A DNA stretch of 7,850 nt, from positions 1 to 7,850 of the forward strand of contig QMQV01000065.1 in the NCBI GenBank assembly GCA_003649085.1. The letters are read 5' to 3'. The notes beneath the pieces were generated by a model that saw nothing but the letters and a program-made list of their open reading frames with translations, searched no databases and was not told the DNA's origin. A program made the position numbers and the translations under genes. Of this stretch, positions 1-5,108 are shown piece after piece (position 1 is the first letter of the stretch; every line of letters begins with the position of its first letter). Source of the stretch: Thermoproteota archaeon (GTDB lineage Archaea; Thermoproteota; Methanomethylicia; Methanomethylicales; B66-G16).

Positions 1-231
1 CATTTCGTATAGCGCCAAAGTCTTCTCAGATAAAGCCTTATCCTCGTTTATTCCCTCTAGCCTCGGCCACTTAACAGTCCTCTTGAACTCGTCCACCGGA
101 ACAAGCTTAATGGATCGCTCACCCTCAACTTCCATGACGACGAGCTTATCTCCCTTCTTAACCTTAAGCCATTTCAAAACTTCTTTAGGTAGCTTTATCC
201 TGCCCTTGTCGTACAGTGTAACTACCTTCAT
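1..231 (-). CDS. AbrB/SpoVT-fold antitoxin, partial (5' end present)
   Basis: The minus strand reads ATG at 231-229 and stays open for 77 codons to the left edge, so the C-terminus is missing. The first 48 or so residues fit a SpoVT-AbrB swapped-hairpin DNA-binding domain: a start MKVVTLYDKGRIKLPKEVL, then KVKKGDKLVVMEVEGE, matching the family pattern of a short strand, 'G+i.lPkevr..l.ikkGd.l.v'. In archaea such short AbrB proteins are usually the antitoxin encoded just upstream of a PIN-domain VapC RNase, whose gene would lie beyond the left edge; that partner is inferred, not seen. The tail after residue 50 (KRTVKWPRLEG and onward) is the acidic, aromatic linker typical of the toxin-binding part. 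No Shine-Dalgarno sequence is visible before the ATG. A plain transcription factor of the AbrB type remains possible. Confidence 0.85.
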   Translation of the reverse strand, partial: MKVVTLYDKGRIKLPKEVLKWLKVKKGDKLVVMEVEGERSIKLVPVDEFKRTVKWPRLEGINEDKALSEKTLALYEM

Positions 232-469
232 AACGATTTACATTAATATTCCAACGTACACTCGTATATGAAGCTCTAAATCTAAACCATAGATGAAAAC
301 TGATGAAGTTCAGAGAGAAACATAATTTGAATTTACTGGAAGCTCTCCTTCTGATGCCATGATTGATTACAAATGTAATTTTTGATATCGGCTAAGAAGA
401 TTAATTCGATGAAAGCCCATGTTTCAAAGACCGGATTTCTAAAAACTAGAGAAATGTGAAGAAAAGGAG

Positions 470-595
470 ATGTTCAAATGGATCCGTGAATTGGAGAACA
501 GGCTTAAAGACTTAAATTACATAGAGTATCTGGGAATAAACATTAGAAGCTCAATATATTACTTTCAAAATAGTTTTAGAATTAATTTAAAGTGA
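470..595 (+). CDS. Possible small ORF of unknown function (41 aa)
   Basis: ATG at 470 with AAGGAG immediately before it opens a 41-codon frame ending in TGA at 593-595. It starts MFKWIRELENRLKDLNYIEY and looks like an amphipathic helix followed by a short beta-like segment. The frame is open upstream back to a TAA at 440-442, so it could also be a remnant of a longer gene. The purine-rich motif sits too close to the ATG for an ideal ribosome binding site. I do not recognise the sequence. It lies 24 bases before the start of the broken PaREP1 gene and could be co-transcribed with it. Chance occurrence is a real alternative. Confidence 0.25.
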   Translation: MFKWIRELENRLKDLNYIEYLGINIRSSIYYFQNSFRINLK

Positions 596-603
596 GTAAG
601 CTT

Positions 604-609
604 AAGGAG
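604..609 (+). promoter_or_regulatory. Shine-Dalgarno sequence supporting the ATG at 620
   Basis: AAGGAG lies 10 bases before the ATG at 620. It supports 620 as the ancestral start of the PaREP1 gene, although that frame stops at 683-685. No such motif precedes the TTG at 682. Confidence 0.5.
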
Positions 610-619
610 CTTTGAAGAA

Positions 620-1134
620 ATGTCAACTACGATCACAATTCCAAGCGGAATCGTTGAGAAAGCGAAGAAGTTGGCATCGACTTGAGATCGTTAGTAATTG
701 AGACCATTTTAAGGGAGTTGAGATTGGATTCAAACGAGGAAGCTGAAATTCGTCTAGAACTTGCCGAGAAAAATTTAGAAGAAGCTAGAGACTACATAAA
801 GAAGAACGACCTCATACAAGCTTCAGAGAAGCTGTATAAAGCAGTTGAAGAATGCGTGAAAATACTGGCTCAATTACACAAGCTCCCACAATACGAGAAG
901 GCGAGAACTGAGGGGAGATGGTGGACACATCTCCTGGGTAAATCTGCTAGAAAACTCTCAAAGATCCTCAAGGAACCAAGGGTAGAGCAAACATGGGCTA
1001 TAGCATACGAAATACACATATGGGGATTTCATGAAGCAAAATATAGCATAGAAGACATAGAGGACGATATAAAACACGTCGAATGGATCGTTGAATACAC
1101 AAAGAAGACAATTCAGAGGCTATCAGAAAAGTAA
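620..1134 (+). pseudogene. PaREP1-family protein, frameshifted after its ribbon-helix-helix N-terminus
   Basis: Two frames make up this gene. From ATG 620 a short frame encodes MSTTITIPSGIVEKAKKLAS and hits TGA at 683-685. The rest (150 codons, from a TTG at 682 to 1134) lies in the frame one base back and starts LRSLVIETILRELRL. One extra base around 680-683 joins them into a 171-residue protein that aligns without gaps to the N-terminus of the intact paralogue at 1279. The first 40 residues then look like a ribbon-helix-helix fold, and the remainder is the PaREP1 helical domain (Pfam PaREP1, assigned to the HEPN-like clan): LIQASEKLYKAVEECVKILA near residues 44-63 of the downstream part, RWWTHLL, and AYEIHIWGFHEAK near 108-120, the hallmark of one PaREP1 subfamily. 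The downstream part may still be translated from TTG 682. RNase or toxin activity is only inferred from the superfamily. Confidence 0.7.
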
Positions 1135-1278
1135 CTACTATGCTCAAGACGTTTGGAAGCAGAAGTGTAACTGAAGCATGTTCGACCTAAACACGAACTA
1201 TTATTCATGGGATTCGAAGACTCGTTTAAATTCCTAGATAAGCTAGCTAAAAACAGGCTGTTAATCGTATAGATAATC

Positions 1279-1770
1279 ATGTCCACAATTATTGTCACAT
1301 TACCCGAGGAAGTTCTTAAGCAGCTTAAGAAAAAAGCAAAATCTGAGAACAAGACATTAGAAGAGCTTATTAGCGATGCTATTTTCAAACAATTCGATAT
1401 CACCGATCCTAAGATTAAAGCTGAACTTCATCTGAAACTATGCGAGAAGTACATTCGTGAAGCTGAGGAATCATTAGCAAAAAAGAACTATGTTCAAGCA
1501 TCTGAGAAAGCCTGGGGTGCAGCATCTCAAATAGTTAAAGCAGTTGCGGCCAGAAGAGGCGTTGAATTAAGAAGTCATAGAGATTTATGGGAATTTATAA
1601 CCAAGCTTAATAAAGAGAATCCTGATTGGAATCTATTAAACATGTTTCACATAGCAAACAGTCTTCATACAAACTTTTATGAAAATTGGCTAACAGCTGA
1701 AGCTGTGGCGAATGGTGTCGAAATTATTAGAACCTTTACTGAGAAACTTAAGAAACTAACACGTGCCTAA
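1279..1770 (+). CDS. PaREP1-family protein with N-terminal ribbon-helix-helix domain
   Basis: This intact 163-residue protein has two parts. Residues 1-40 (STIIVTLPEEVLKQLKKKA, then KTLEELISDAIFKQF) follow the CopG/Arc ribbon-helix-helix pattern: a beta strand 'T.IVTLPEEVL', a turn, then a second helix. Residues 45-160 are an all-helical PaREP1 domain (HEPN-like): KLCEKYIREAEESLAKKNYV, QASEKAWGAASQIVKAVAAR, SHRDLWEF at 99-106, and HIANSLHTNFYENW at 124-137. HEPN proteins are often minimal RNases or nucleic-acid binders in toxin-antitoxin systems; function here is inferred. The protein is closely similar to the one at 3384 and more distant from 620-1134. No Shine-Dalgarno precedes the ATG, suggesting a leaderless transcript. 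A 144-base gap with no clear gene separates it from the upstream PaREP1 gene, so the two are not tightly coupled. Confidence 0.85.
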   Translation: MSTIIVTLPEEVLKQLKKKAKSENKTLEELISDAIFKQFDITDPKIKAELHLKLCEKYIREAEESLAKKNYVQASEKAWGAASQIVKAVAARRGVELRSHRDLWEFITKLNKENPDWNLLNMFHIANSLHTNFYENWLTAEAVANGVEIIRTFTEKLKKLTRA

Positions 1771-1935
1771 ATGCGTAGAATTGTTCACCTCAAATTCAAC
1801 TCCAAAAGTCATTTCTAGTCTAGCGTTTTGATAATCACCTCTGCTACCTCTCGATCTTAACGGAAAAATGATACTACCGCTTAATCGTTGGAACAATACT
1901 GTAACTCGTTTACTACACGAGATAGGGCAGGGAGA

Positions 1936-3072
1936 ATGAGTTTAGAGGATCTTCTCGAATTCATTAAAAGGGAGAAAGGATTAGCGTATACTACAATTGG
2001 GAACATGAGCTCAGCTTTACTGGGAGCGCTGTTCTGGTTCATTCTAGCCTCAATTTTGGCAGTAAGTGAGTATGGAGAAGTAAACTATTATATCGCTTTA
2101 GCTTCAATTCCAGCTGCAATTGGAACCCTCGGTCTAAACACAACCGTAACGACATACTTAGCTAAAGGAGAAGAGGAAGTCGTATATGAAGCGGACTCCA
2201 TAACTTTAGTTTCAAGCTTAATCCTAGCCACGACCATGATTCCATTTCAGTGGAGCTCGAGTTTAATTCTTATCGCTATGATCTTCTACGGAATGGCTAT
2301 AGCAGAGATCCTTGGAAGAAAACTATATGCTGAATACGCTTTCATCTCAGTTTCAAGCAGATTAGCGCAAATAACCTTGTCGATCCTTCTTTACTTCCAA
2401 TTCGGCTTAATAGGAATATTGATGGGCTATTTTCTGGGACCCTTACTCTTAAGTTATAGGTACCTCGGCAAGCTTAGAAAATTTACTTTAAAGATCAACA
2501 GTTTAAAGGAGAAAAAGAATTTCACGATCCATAGCTACGGACTGAACCTAATAGGAAGCTTTTCAGCTTTCCTAGATAAGATAATAGTAGGAACTTTTTT
2601 CGGATTCTATGCTTTAGGACTGTATCAGCTTGGGTATCAGTTCTTGATGTTCTTAGGGCTAATCCCTGGAAGCCTCTACATGTATCTACTTCCCGAGGAA
2701 TCGAGCGGAGAGGATAGAAGAGAAGTAATGCTTTTAGGGCTGGCGTTTTCAGTTACAATAGCCGTTTTAACTTTTCTTTTCTCACCTTGGATCATAAAAA
2801 CTTTCTTCCCTAATTTCACAGAGGCTATTCAAGTGGTTCAAGCCATGTGTTTAGCCGTAATACCCACGACAATTGCATCTCTCTCAAACGCGAGATTGTT
2901 CGGAAGGGAGAGAAGCAAGTACACATTTTTAGGAGGATTGATCTACCTGATTTTCCTAATAACAGGCTTAGTGCTGTTAGGGAACGTGATGAACATCTTA
3001 GGTCTGGCCTTTTCCGTGATCTTAGCGAGAACAGCTCAAGCGATCTACTTGTGGAGAAAATCTTGCTTTTAA
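1936..3072 (+). CDS. Polysaccharide/oligosaccharide flippase (Wzx-like, MOP superfamily)
   Basis: A 378-residue, very hydrophobic protein with about ten to twelve predicted membrane segments. It should flip a lipid-linked oligosaccharide across the cytoplasmic membrane for surface glycan or N-glycan assembly. Family marks seen are an N-terminal amphipathic segment, then GLAYTTIGN (15-23) leading into the first membrane helix, SEYGEVNYYIALASI at the second, and DKIIVGTFFGFYALGLYQLG starting at D214, the conserved central 'D+iivg.f.....lG.Y' block of polysaccharide synthesis proteins. I chose ATG 1936 because the family begins a few residues before the YTTIGN block; GGGAG lies just before it at 1930-1934. 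A TTG at 1888 gives a 16-residue polar extension without support. The length is at the short end for Wzx proteins (usually about 400-500). Its stop is followed directly by an ATG in the same frame. Substrate cannot be read from sequence. Confidence 0.85.
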   Translation: MSLEDLLEFIKREKGLAYTTIGNMSSALLGALFWFILASILAVSEYGEVNYYIALASIPAAIGTLGLNTTVTTYLAKGEEEVVYEADSITLVSSLILATTMIPFQWSSSLILIAMIFYGMAIAEILGRKLYAEYAFISVSSRLAQITLSILLYFQFGLIGILMGYFLGPLLLSYRYLGKLRKFTLKINSLKEKKNFTIHSYGLNLIGSFSAFLDKIIVGTFFGFYALGLYQLGYQFLMFLGLIPGSLYMYLLPEESSGEDRREVMLLGLAFSVTIAVLTFLFSPWIIKTFFPNFTEAIQVVQAMCLAVIPTTIASLSNARLFGRERSKYTFLGGLIYLIFLITGLVLLGNVMNILGLAFSVILARTAQAIYLWRKSCF

Positions 3073-3255
3073 ATGAAACATGCTTTCGTTGAGGCAGTGA
3101 AACGAGACGGAATGAACGTAGAAGAACGAAAATTTACGAATACTGTAACGACGAATTTATATGAGTTCTATTGCTTACCTGAAATCAAGAAATTGGTCGA
3201 AGAATTCCTAAACCTGAAATCAATGCTCGAAAACTTCTATAAAAACACTGCTTAA
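3073..3255 (+). CDS. Small protein of unknown function (60 aa) abutting the flippase gene
   Basis: ATG at 3073 follows the flippase TAA with no intervening base and in the same frame, so the ORF could be translated by termination-reinitiation, or could be former coding sequence beyond a nonsense mutation. The 60 residues are soluble: a mixed N-terminus (MKHAFVEAVKRDGMNVEERK), a stretch YEFYCLPEIKKL, and a helical end (VEEFLNLKSMLENFYKN). I do not recognise a family. The AT content and codon use do not differ obviously from the flippase. It could also be the leftover C-terminus of a deleted glycan gene. No separate promoter or ribosome binding site is visible other than the purines in the flippase tail. 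Confidence 0.4.
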   Translation: MKHAFVEAVKRDGMNVEERKFTNTVTTNLYEFYCLPEIKKLVEEFLNLKSMLENFYKNTA

Positions 3256-3383
3256 ACACGTCGAAACTCGCAACGATTTCGCTGATAATAGTTGCAAGAG
3301 ACATCGTAGTCTACCCGGTGGCTCAAACCTTACAACCTTAATTTCCTCAAAATAATTCACTGGTTGATGAGGTTGGGTTTAAT

Positions 3384-3860
3384 TTGAGTGTAATCGTACT
3401 TCCGAAATCTATTTTTGAAAGGTTTAAGAGATTAGCTGAAGCTGAAGGTATTCAGGTTGAGGAGCTTATAGTTGAGAGGTTAGTTAGAGATTTGGATCCT
3501 AAAACCAGGGTTGAAGCTTACTGGGAGATGTGTGAAACCTATCTTAAGCAGGCTAAAGAAGAAATGGTTAAGGGAGACCTTAAACAGGCATCTGAAAAGA
3601 TTTGGGGTTCAGCCGCCCTAGCAGTTAAAGCTGTAGCCTATGCAAAAGAAGGAAGAAGACTTACAAGCCACAGAGAACTCTGGGAATATGTAAACAAGCT
3701 TATCAAAGAAACAGATGATGAGGAGCTTGGAAACCTGTGGAGAACAGCCTTATCAATGCACATAAGCTTTTACGAGGGATGGGCTCCAAGAGAAGAAGTG
3801 GAAAGAGCCCTAAAAAACATAACTAACTTCCTAGAAAAGCTGAAGAAATTTAAAAGCTGA
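3384..3860 (+). CDS. PaREP1-family protein, ribbon-helix-helix plus HEPN-like domain, with an Rx5H motif
   Basis: A 158-residue paralogue of the gene at 1279. Residues 1-37 (VIVLPKSIFERFKRLAEAEG, then VEELIVERLVRDL) fit a ribbon-helix-helix fold, and residues 40-155 are the PaREP1 helical domain: WEMCETYLKQAKEEM, KQASEKIWGSAALAVKAVAY, SHRELWEYV at 95-103 and RTALSMHISFYEGW at 120-133. R120 and H126 give an R-x5-H spacing like the R-x4-6-H catalytic motif of HEPN RNases; the paralogues lack the arginine. The start is TTG 3384, since the frame begins with the expected strand there and GAGGT at 3369-3373 is a possible Shine-Dalgarno. A short antisense or toxin role is inferred from the superfamily only. 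It stands alone, with 128 bases before it and about 560 gene-poor bases after it, so its antitoxin, if any, would be its own N-terminal domain or act in trans. Confidence 0.83.
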   Translation: MSVIVLPKSIFERFKRLAEAEGIQVEELIVERLVRDLDPKTRVEAYWEMCETYLKQAKEEMVKGDLKQASEKIWGSAALAVKAVAYAKEGRRLTSHRELWEYVNKLIKETDDEELGNLWRTALSMHISFYEGWAPREEVERALKNITNFLEKLKKFKS

Positions 3861-3894
3861 ACAGTACAGTCCTCTCCTCAAGGCAGATCTGTGA

Positions 3895-3999
3895 GTGAAC
3901 AGGAATAACAAGCAACAGGTCAAAATGGCATCCAGAATCAATTATCGTTCTATGGAGATGAAAGCGAAATTTGGTGATGCTTTAGTGGTTGAGCTATGA
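3895..3999 (+). other. Short open frame, possible relic (34 codons)
   Basis: GTG at 3895 opens a frame that ends in TGA at 3997-3999; an ATG sits in it at 3925 and is followed by ASRINYRSMEMKAKFGDALV. The composition looks protein-like, but no family is recognised and no ribosome binding site precedes either start. It is best read as a fragment of a lost gene or as chance. Confidence 0.2.
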
Positions 4000-4068
4000 G
4001 TTGACTAGAAAACGTTAAATGGGAAATTTAATCATTCGTTATGGGTAAAATCCAAGGTTGATGGAACA

Positions 4069-4179
4069 TTGTTCACGAAAACTGAATTAATTAAGGTTAA
4101 GAGGAAGGCCTTAAGGGCCAGAGTATGGTTTAAGGTGAAATTTGTTCACAGTGAACACCATTCATGGAAACCCAGTTAA
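4069..4179 (+). pseudogene. Relic of a short conserved archaeal ORF (RKALR..WFK type)
   Basis: The frame from TTG 4069 to TAA 4177-4179 encodes 36 residues containing TELIKVKRKALRARVWFKV. From memory this resembles a small, often multi-copy archaeal hypothetical protein family with the pattern 'ELI+V+RKALR.+vWF+vL.r.eRai..L'. Here the similarity ends after WFKV and the usual second half is absent, so if the resemblance is right the copy is truncated. The identification is uncertain since it rests on recall of a pattern. Confidence 0.3.
4143..4157. repeat. 15-bp palindrome TGTTCAC-A-GTGAACA
   Basis: Perfect 7-bp arms around a single A. The left half with one extra base, TTGTTCAC, also occurs at 4069-4076, 73 bases upstream. 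Such symmetry is typical of a dimeric repressor site, but no promoter or start codon lies in an obvious relation to it. Confidence 0.45.
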
Positions 4180-4180
4180 G

Positions 4181-4320
4181 CTACCTGGTCTTTGAAGGCC
4201 AGCGGACAACTTCAGTAGCGGGGACCGACAGCGGTTGGAGGTCGACCTCGAGGGACCCTGTTAACTTAAGGCCCATCGCCTCCTATCGACCTCGCCGTTA
4301 AAACTCATCCCGCGCTATGC
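4181..4320. other. GC-rich patch with adjacent hairpins; candidate ncRNA or decayed element
   Basis: By hand count 82 of 140 bases are G or C (59%), against 50 of 140 (36%) in 4001-4140. Hairpins are possible at 4223-4236 (ACCG, 4-base loop, CGGT plus one wobble pair) and at 4238-4249 (GAGGTCGACCTC, a perfect 12-bp palindrome). TCGACCTCG occurs twice, at 4242-4250 and 4286-4294, and both copies can pair with GAGGTCGA at 4238-4245. On the minus strand two short frames run through it (4308-4261 and 4276-4181), one with GSLEVDLQPLSVPATEVVRW; these are protein-like and may be the broken C-terminus of a transposase or other gene. Which reading is right cannot be settled by eye. Confidence 0.35.
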
Positions 4321-4388
4321 ATGAGGATAAGGTCGGACGAGCCTGTCTATTTGCTTAAGCTAACAGGGCTAAAAGGTCTACCAAAAAG

Positions 4389-4399
4389 TCTAATAATAG
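4389..4399 (+). promoter_or_regulatory. Candidate TATA box for vapBC
   Basis: CTAATAATAGG is centred about 27 bases before the GTG at 4421, the right distance for a TATA box serving a leaderless transcript. An A-rich run (CCAAAAAG) just upstream could act as the TFB-recognition element. No Shine-Dalgarno is present, which fits a leaderless mRNA. Confidence 0.4.
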
Positions 4400-4402
4400 G
4401 TT

Positions 4403-4414
4403 TACTATATAGTA
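4403..4414. promoter_or_regulatory. 12-bp palindrome, candidate VapBC operator
   Basis: TACTATATAGTA is a perfect inverted repeat ending six bases before the vapB start, between the TATA box and the presumed start site. A second small palindrome, GTATAC, overlaps it at 4412-4417. VapB antitoxins with VapC are known to repress their own promoter by binding inverted repeats, so this is the obvious place for autoregulation. AT-rich promoter DNA can be palindromic by chance. Confidence 0.45.
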
Positions 4415-4420
4415 TACGAT

Positions 4421-4651
4421 GTGAGCGTTGTCAGCTTTAAGGTTAAGAAGGAAGTTAAGGAGAAGATGGAGAAGTACAGGGATAGAGTTAGCTGGGCTGA
4501 GGAACTGAGGAACTTTGTTGAGGAGAGGATAAGGATGCTTGAAGCCGAGGAGAACATTAAAAAGGTTGTCGAGGAACTTGAAAAAATGCCTATAGAAACC
4601 CCTAGGGGCTTCTCGGTAGCTTCTGTGAGGAAGGATCGTGATAGTAGTTGA
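4421..4651 (+). CDS. vapB: VapB-type antitoxin
   Basis: A 76-residue protein starting at GTG 4421. It begins SVVSFKVKKEVKEKMEKYRD, the short strand and helix of a small ribbon-helix-helix DNA-binding domain seen in archaeal VapB antitoxins, followed by a charged helix (WAEELRNFVEERIRMLEAEE) and a flexible C-terminal tail (MPIETPRGFSVASVRKDRDS) that in this family wraps around and inhibits the toxin. The reading frame overlaps the start of vapC by 14 bases (4638-4651), the classic tight coupling of antitoxin and toxin. Alternative internal ATG 4448 would remove the DNA-binding strand and is less likely. Regulation is probably by autorepression through the palindrome just upstream. Subfamily placement was not tested. 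Confidence 0.82.
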   Translation: MSVVSFKVKKEVKEKMEKYRDRVSWAEELRNFVEERIRMLEAEENIKKVVEELEKMPIETPRGFSVASVRKDRDSS

Positions 4652-5048
4652 TGCCTCGGCTTTAGCAGCCTTCGTACTTAAGGAGCCCGGTTGGAAGGAG
4701 CTATCTAGCTACCTCGTGAACTCGATATCCGTCGATCATATCGTAAAGGAGGTCTCCAATTCAATTTGGAGAGCATGCATCGTAAAGAAGGTAATCGATG
4801 TAGAGCAGGCCTTGAAGCTATACGGTATACTGAAATCGCTAATAGGAGCTAACATTCTTCTCGAGCCGGAGGAGAGGTACGTTGGAGAGGCGTTTAAGTT
4901 AGCTTTAAAGAACGGCATAACGGTTTACGATGCCCTATACGTCGCTTTAGCTAAGGAAAAGAGATTGCCGTTGCTAACTCTAGATGAAGGACAGGCGAAA
5001 GCGGCTGAAAGGCTGAAAATCGAAACGATCTACATTAGCGAAGTGTGA
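4638..5048 (+). CDS. vapC: VapC-type PIN-domain ribonuclease toxin
   Basis: A 136-residue PIN domain, the usual VapC length. The acidic metal-binding residues are all present: D5 in MIVVDASALAAFVLKE, E38 in HIVKEVSNSIW, D98 in ITVYDALYVALA and D116 in LLTLDEGQA. PIN toxins are Mg/Mn-dependent endoribonucleases that cleave tRNA, rRNA or mRNA; the target cannot be told from sequence. GTG 4638 is the natural start since D5 must sit close to the N-terminus. Translation is coupled to vapB through the 14-base overlap. All catalytic positions being intact suggests a working toxin. No terminator is obvious after the stop. Confidence 0.92.
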   Translation: MIVVDASALAAFVLKEPGWKELSSYLVNSISVDHIVKEVSNSIWRACIVKKVIDVEQALKLYGILKSLIGANILLEPEERYVGEAFKLALKNGITVYDALYVALAKEKRLPLLTLDEGQAKAAERLKIETIYISEV

Positions 5049-5091
5049 AAATAAATCTTAGCCTCGGAACTGAGAACAATCCGTCTTAATT

Positions 5092-5098
5092 AGGAGGT
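5092..5098 (+). promoter_or_regulatory. Strong Shine-Dalgarno sequence AGGAGGT
   Basis: AGGAGGT is the best ribosome binding site in the window. It lies 5 bases before a GTG (5104) that stops after two codons and 10 bases before TTG 5109, the start of the MobA-like fragment. It therefore marks the start of a formerly well translated gene. Confidence 0.5.
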
Positions 5099-5108
5099 TA
5101 TACGTGTC

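Larger units (their letters stand above)
232..619. other. Intergenic region, mostly without recognisable genes
   Basis: About 390 bases separate the divergent AbrB gene from the first PaREP1 gene. The stretch must hold the AbrB promoter (a TATA-like element lies around 262-270 read on the minus strand, weak) and the promoter of the 620 gene (AATATATT around 553-561 is a candidate). Several very short ATG frames (for example at 292 and 409) stop after about 10-15 codons. One 41-codon ORF at 470-595 is listed separately. No tRNA, repeat array or convincing terminator is visible. Confidence 0.6.
3861..4420. other. 560-base gene-poor region with relic-like frames and a GC-rich patch
   Basis: No convincing gene lies here. 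It contains a 34-codon frame at 3895-3999, a 36-codon frame at 4069-4179 that resembles a recurring archaeal short ORF, a 15-bp palindrome at 4143-4157, a GC-rich patch at about 4181-4320 with hairpins and broken minus-strand frames, and finally the vapBC promoter. The mixture suggests decayed genes or a decayed mobile element, possibly overlying a non-coding RNA. Confidence 0.55.

Noticed and set aside
83..271. Plus-strand 62-codon frame
   Set aside because: It is antisense to the AbrB gene, rich in Ser/Thr/Leu, and has no family resemblance.
680..690. Programmed -1 frameshift joining the two parts of the first PaREP1 gene
   Set aside because: No X-XXY-YYZ slippery heptamer and no evident downstream pseudoknot; a simple deletion explains it.
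1113..1403. Minus-strand 96-codon frame
   Set aside because: It overlaps the 5' half of the intact PaREP1 gene and the end of the previous one; the composition is that of an antisense shadow.
2847..3092. Plus-strand 81-codon frame
   Set aside because: Out-of-frame shadow inside the 3' end of the flippase gene.
3284..3330. Possible tRNA-like segment with a 'GTGGCTCAAACC' string
   Set aside because: No acceptor stem, anticodon stem or T-loop consensus could be built around it.
4242..4252. SalI- and XhoI-like sites next to each other, suggesting a cloning artefact
   Set aside because: No other vector or linker sequence surrounds them; they arise from the natural GTCGACCTCGAG string in the GC-rich patch.
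4736..4918. Minus-strand 60-codon frame
   Set aside because: Antisense to the well supported vapC gene.
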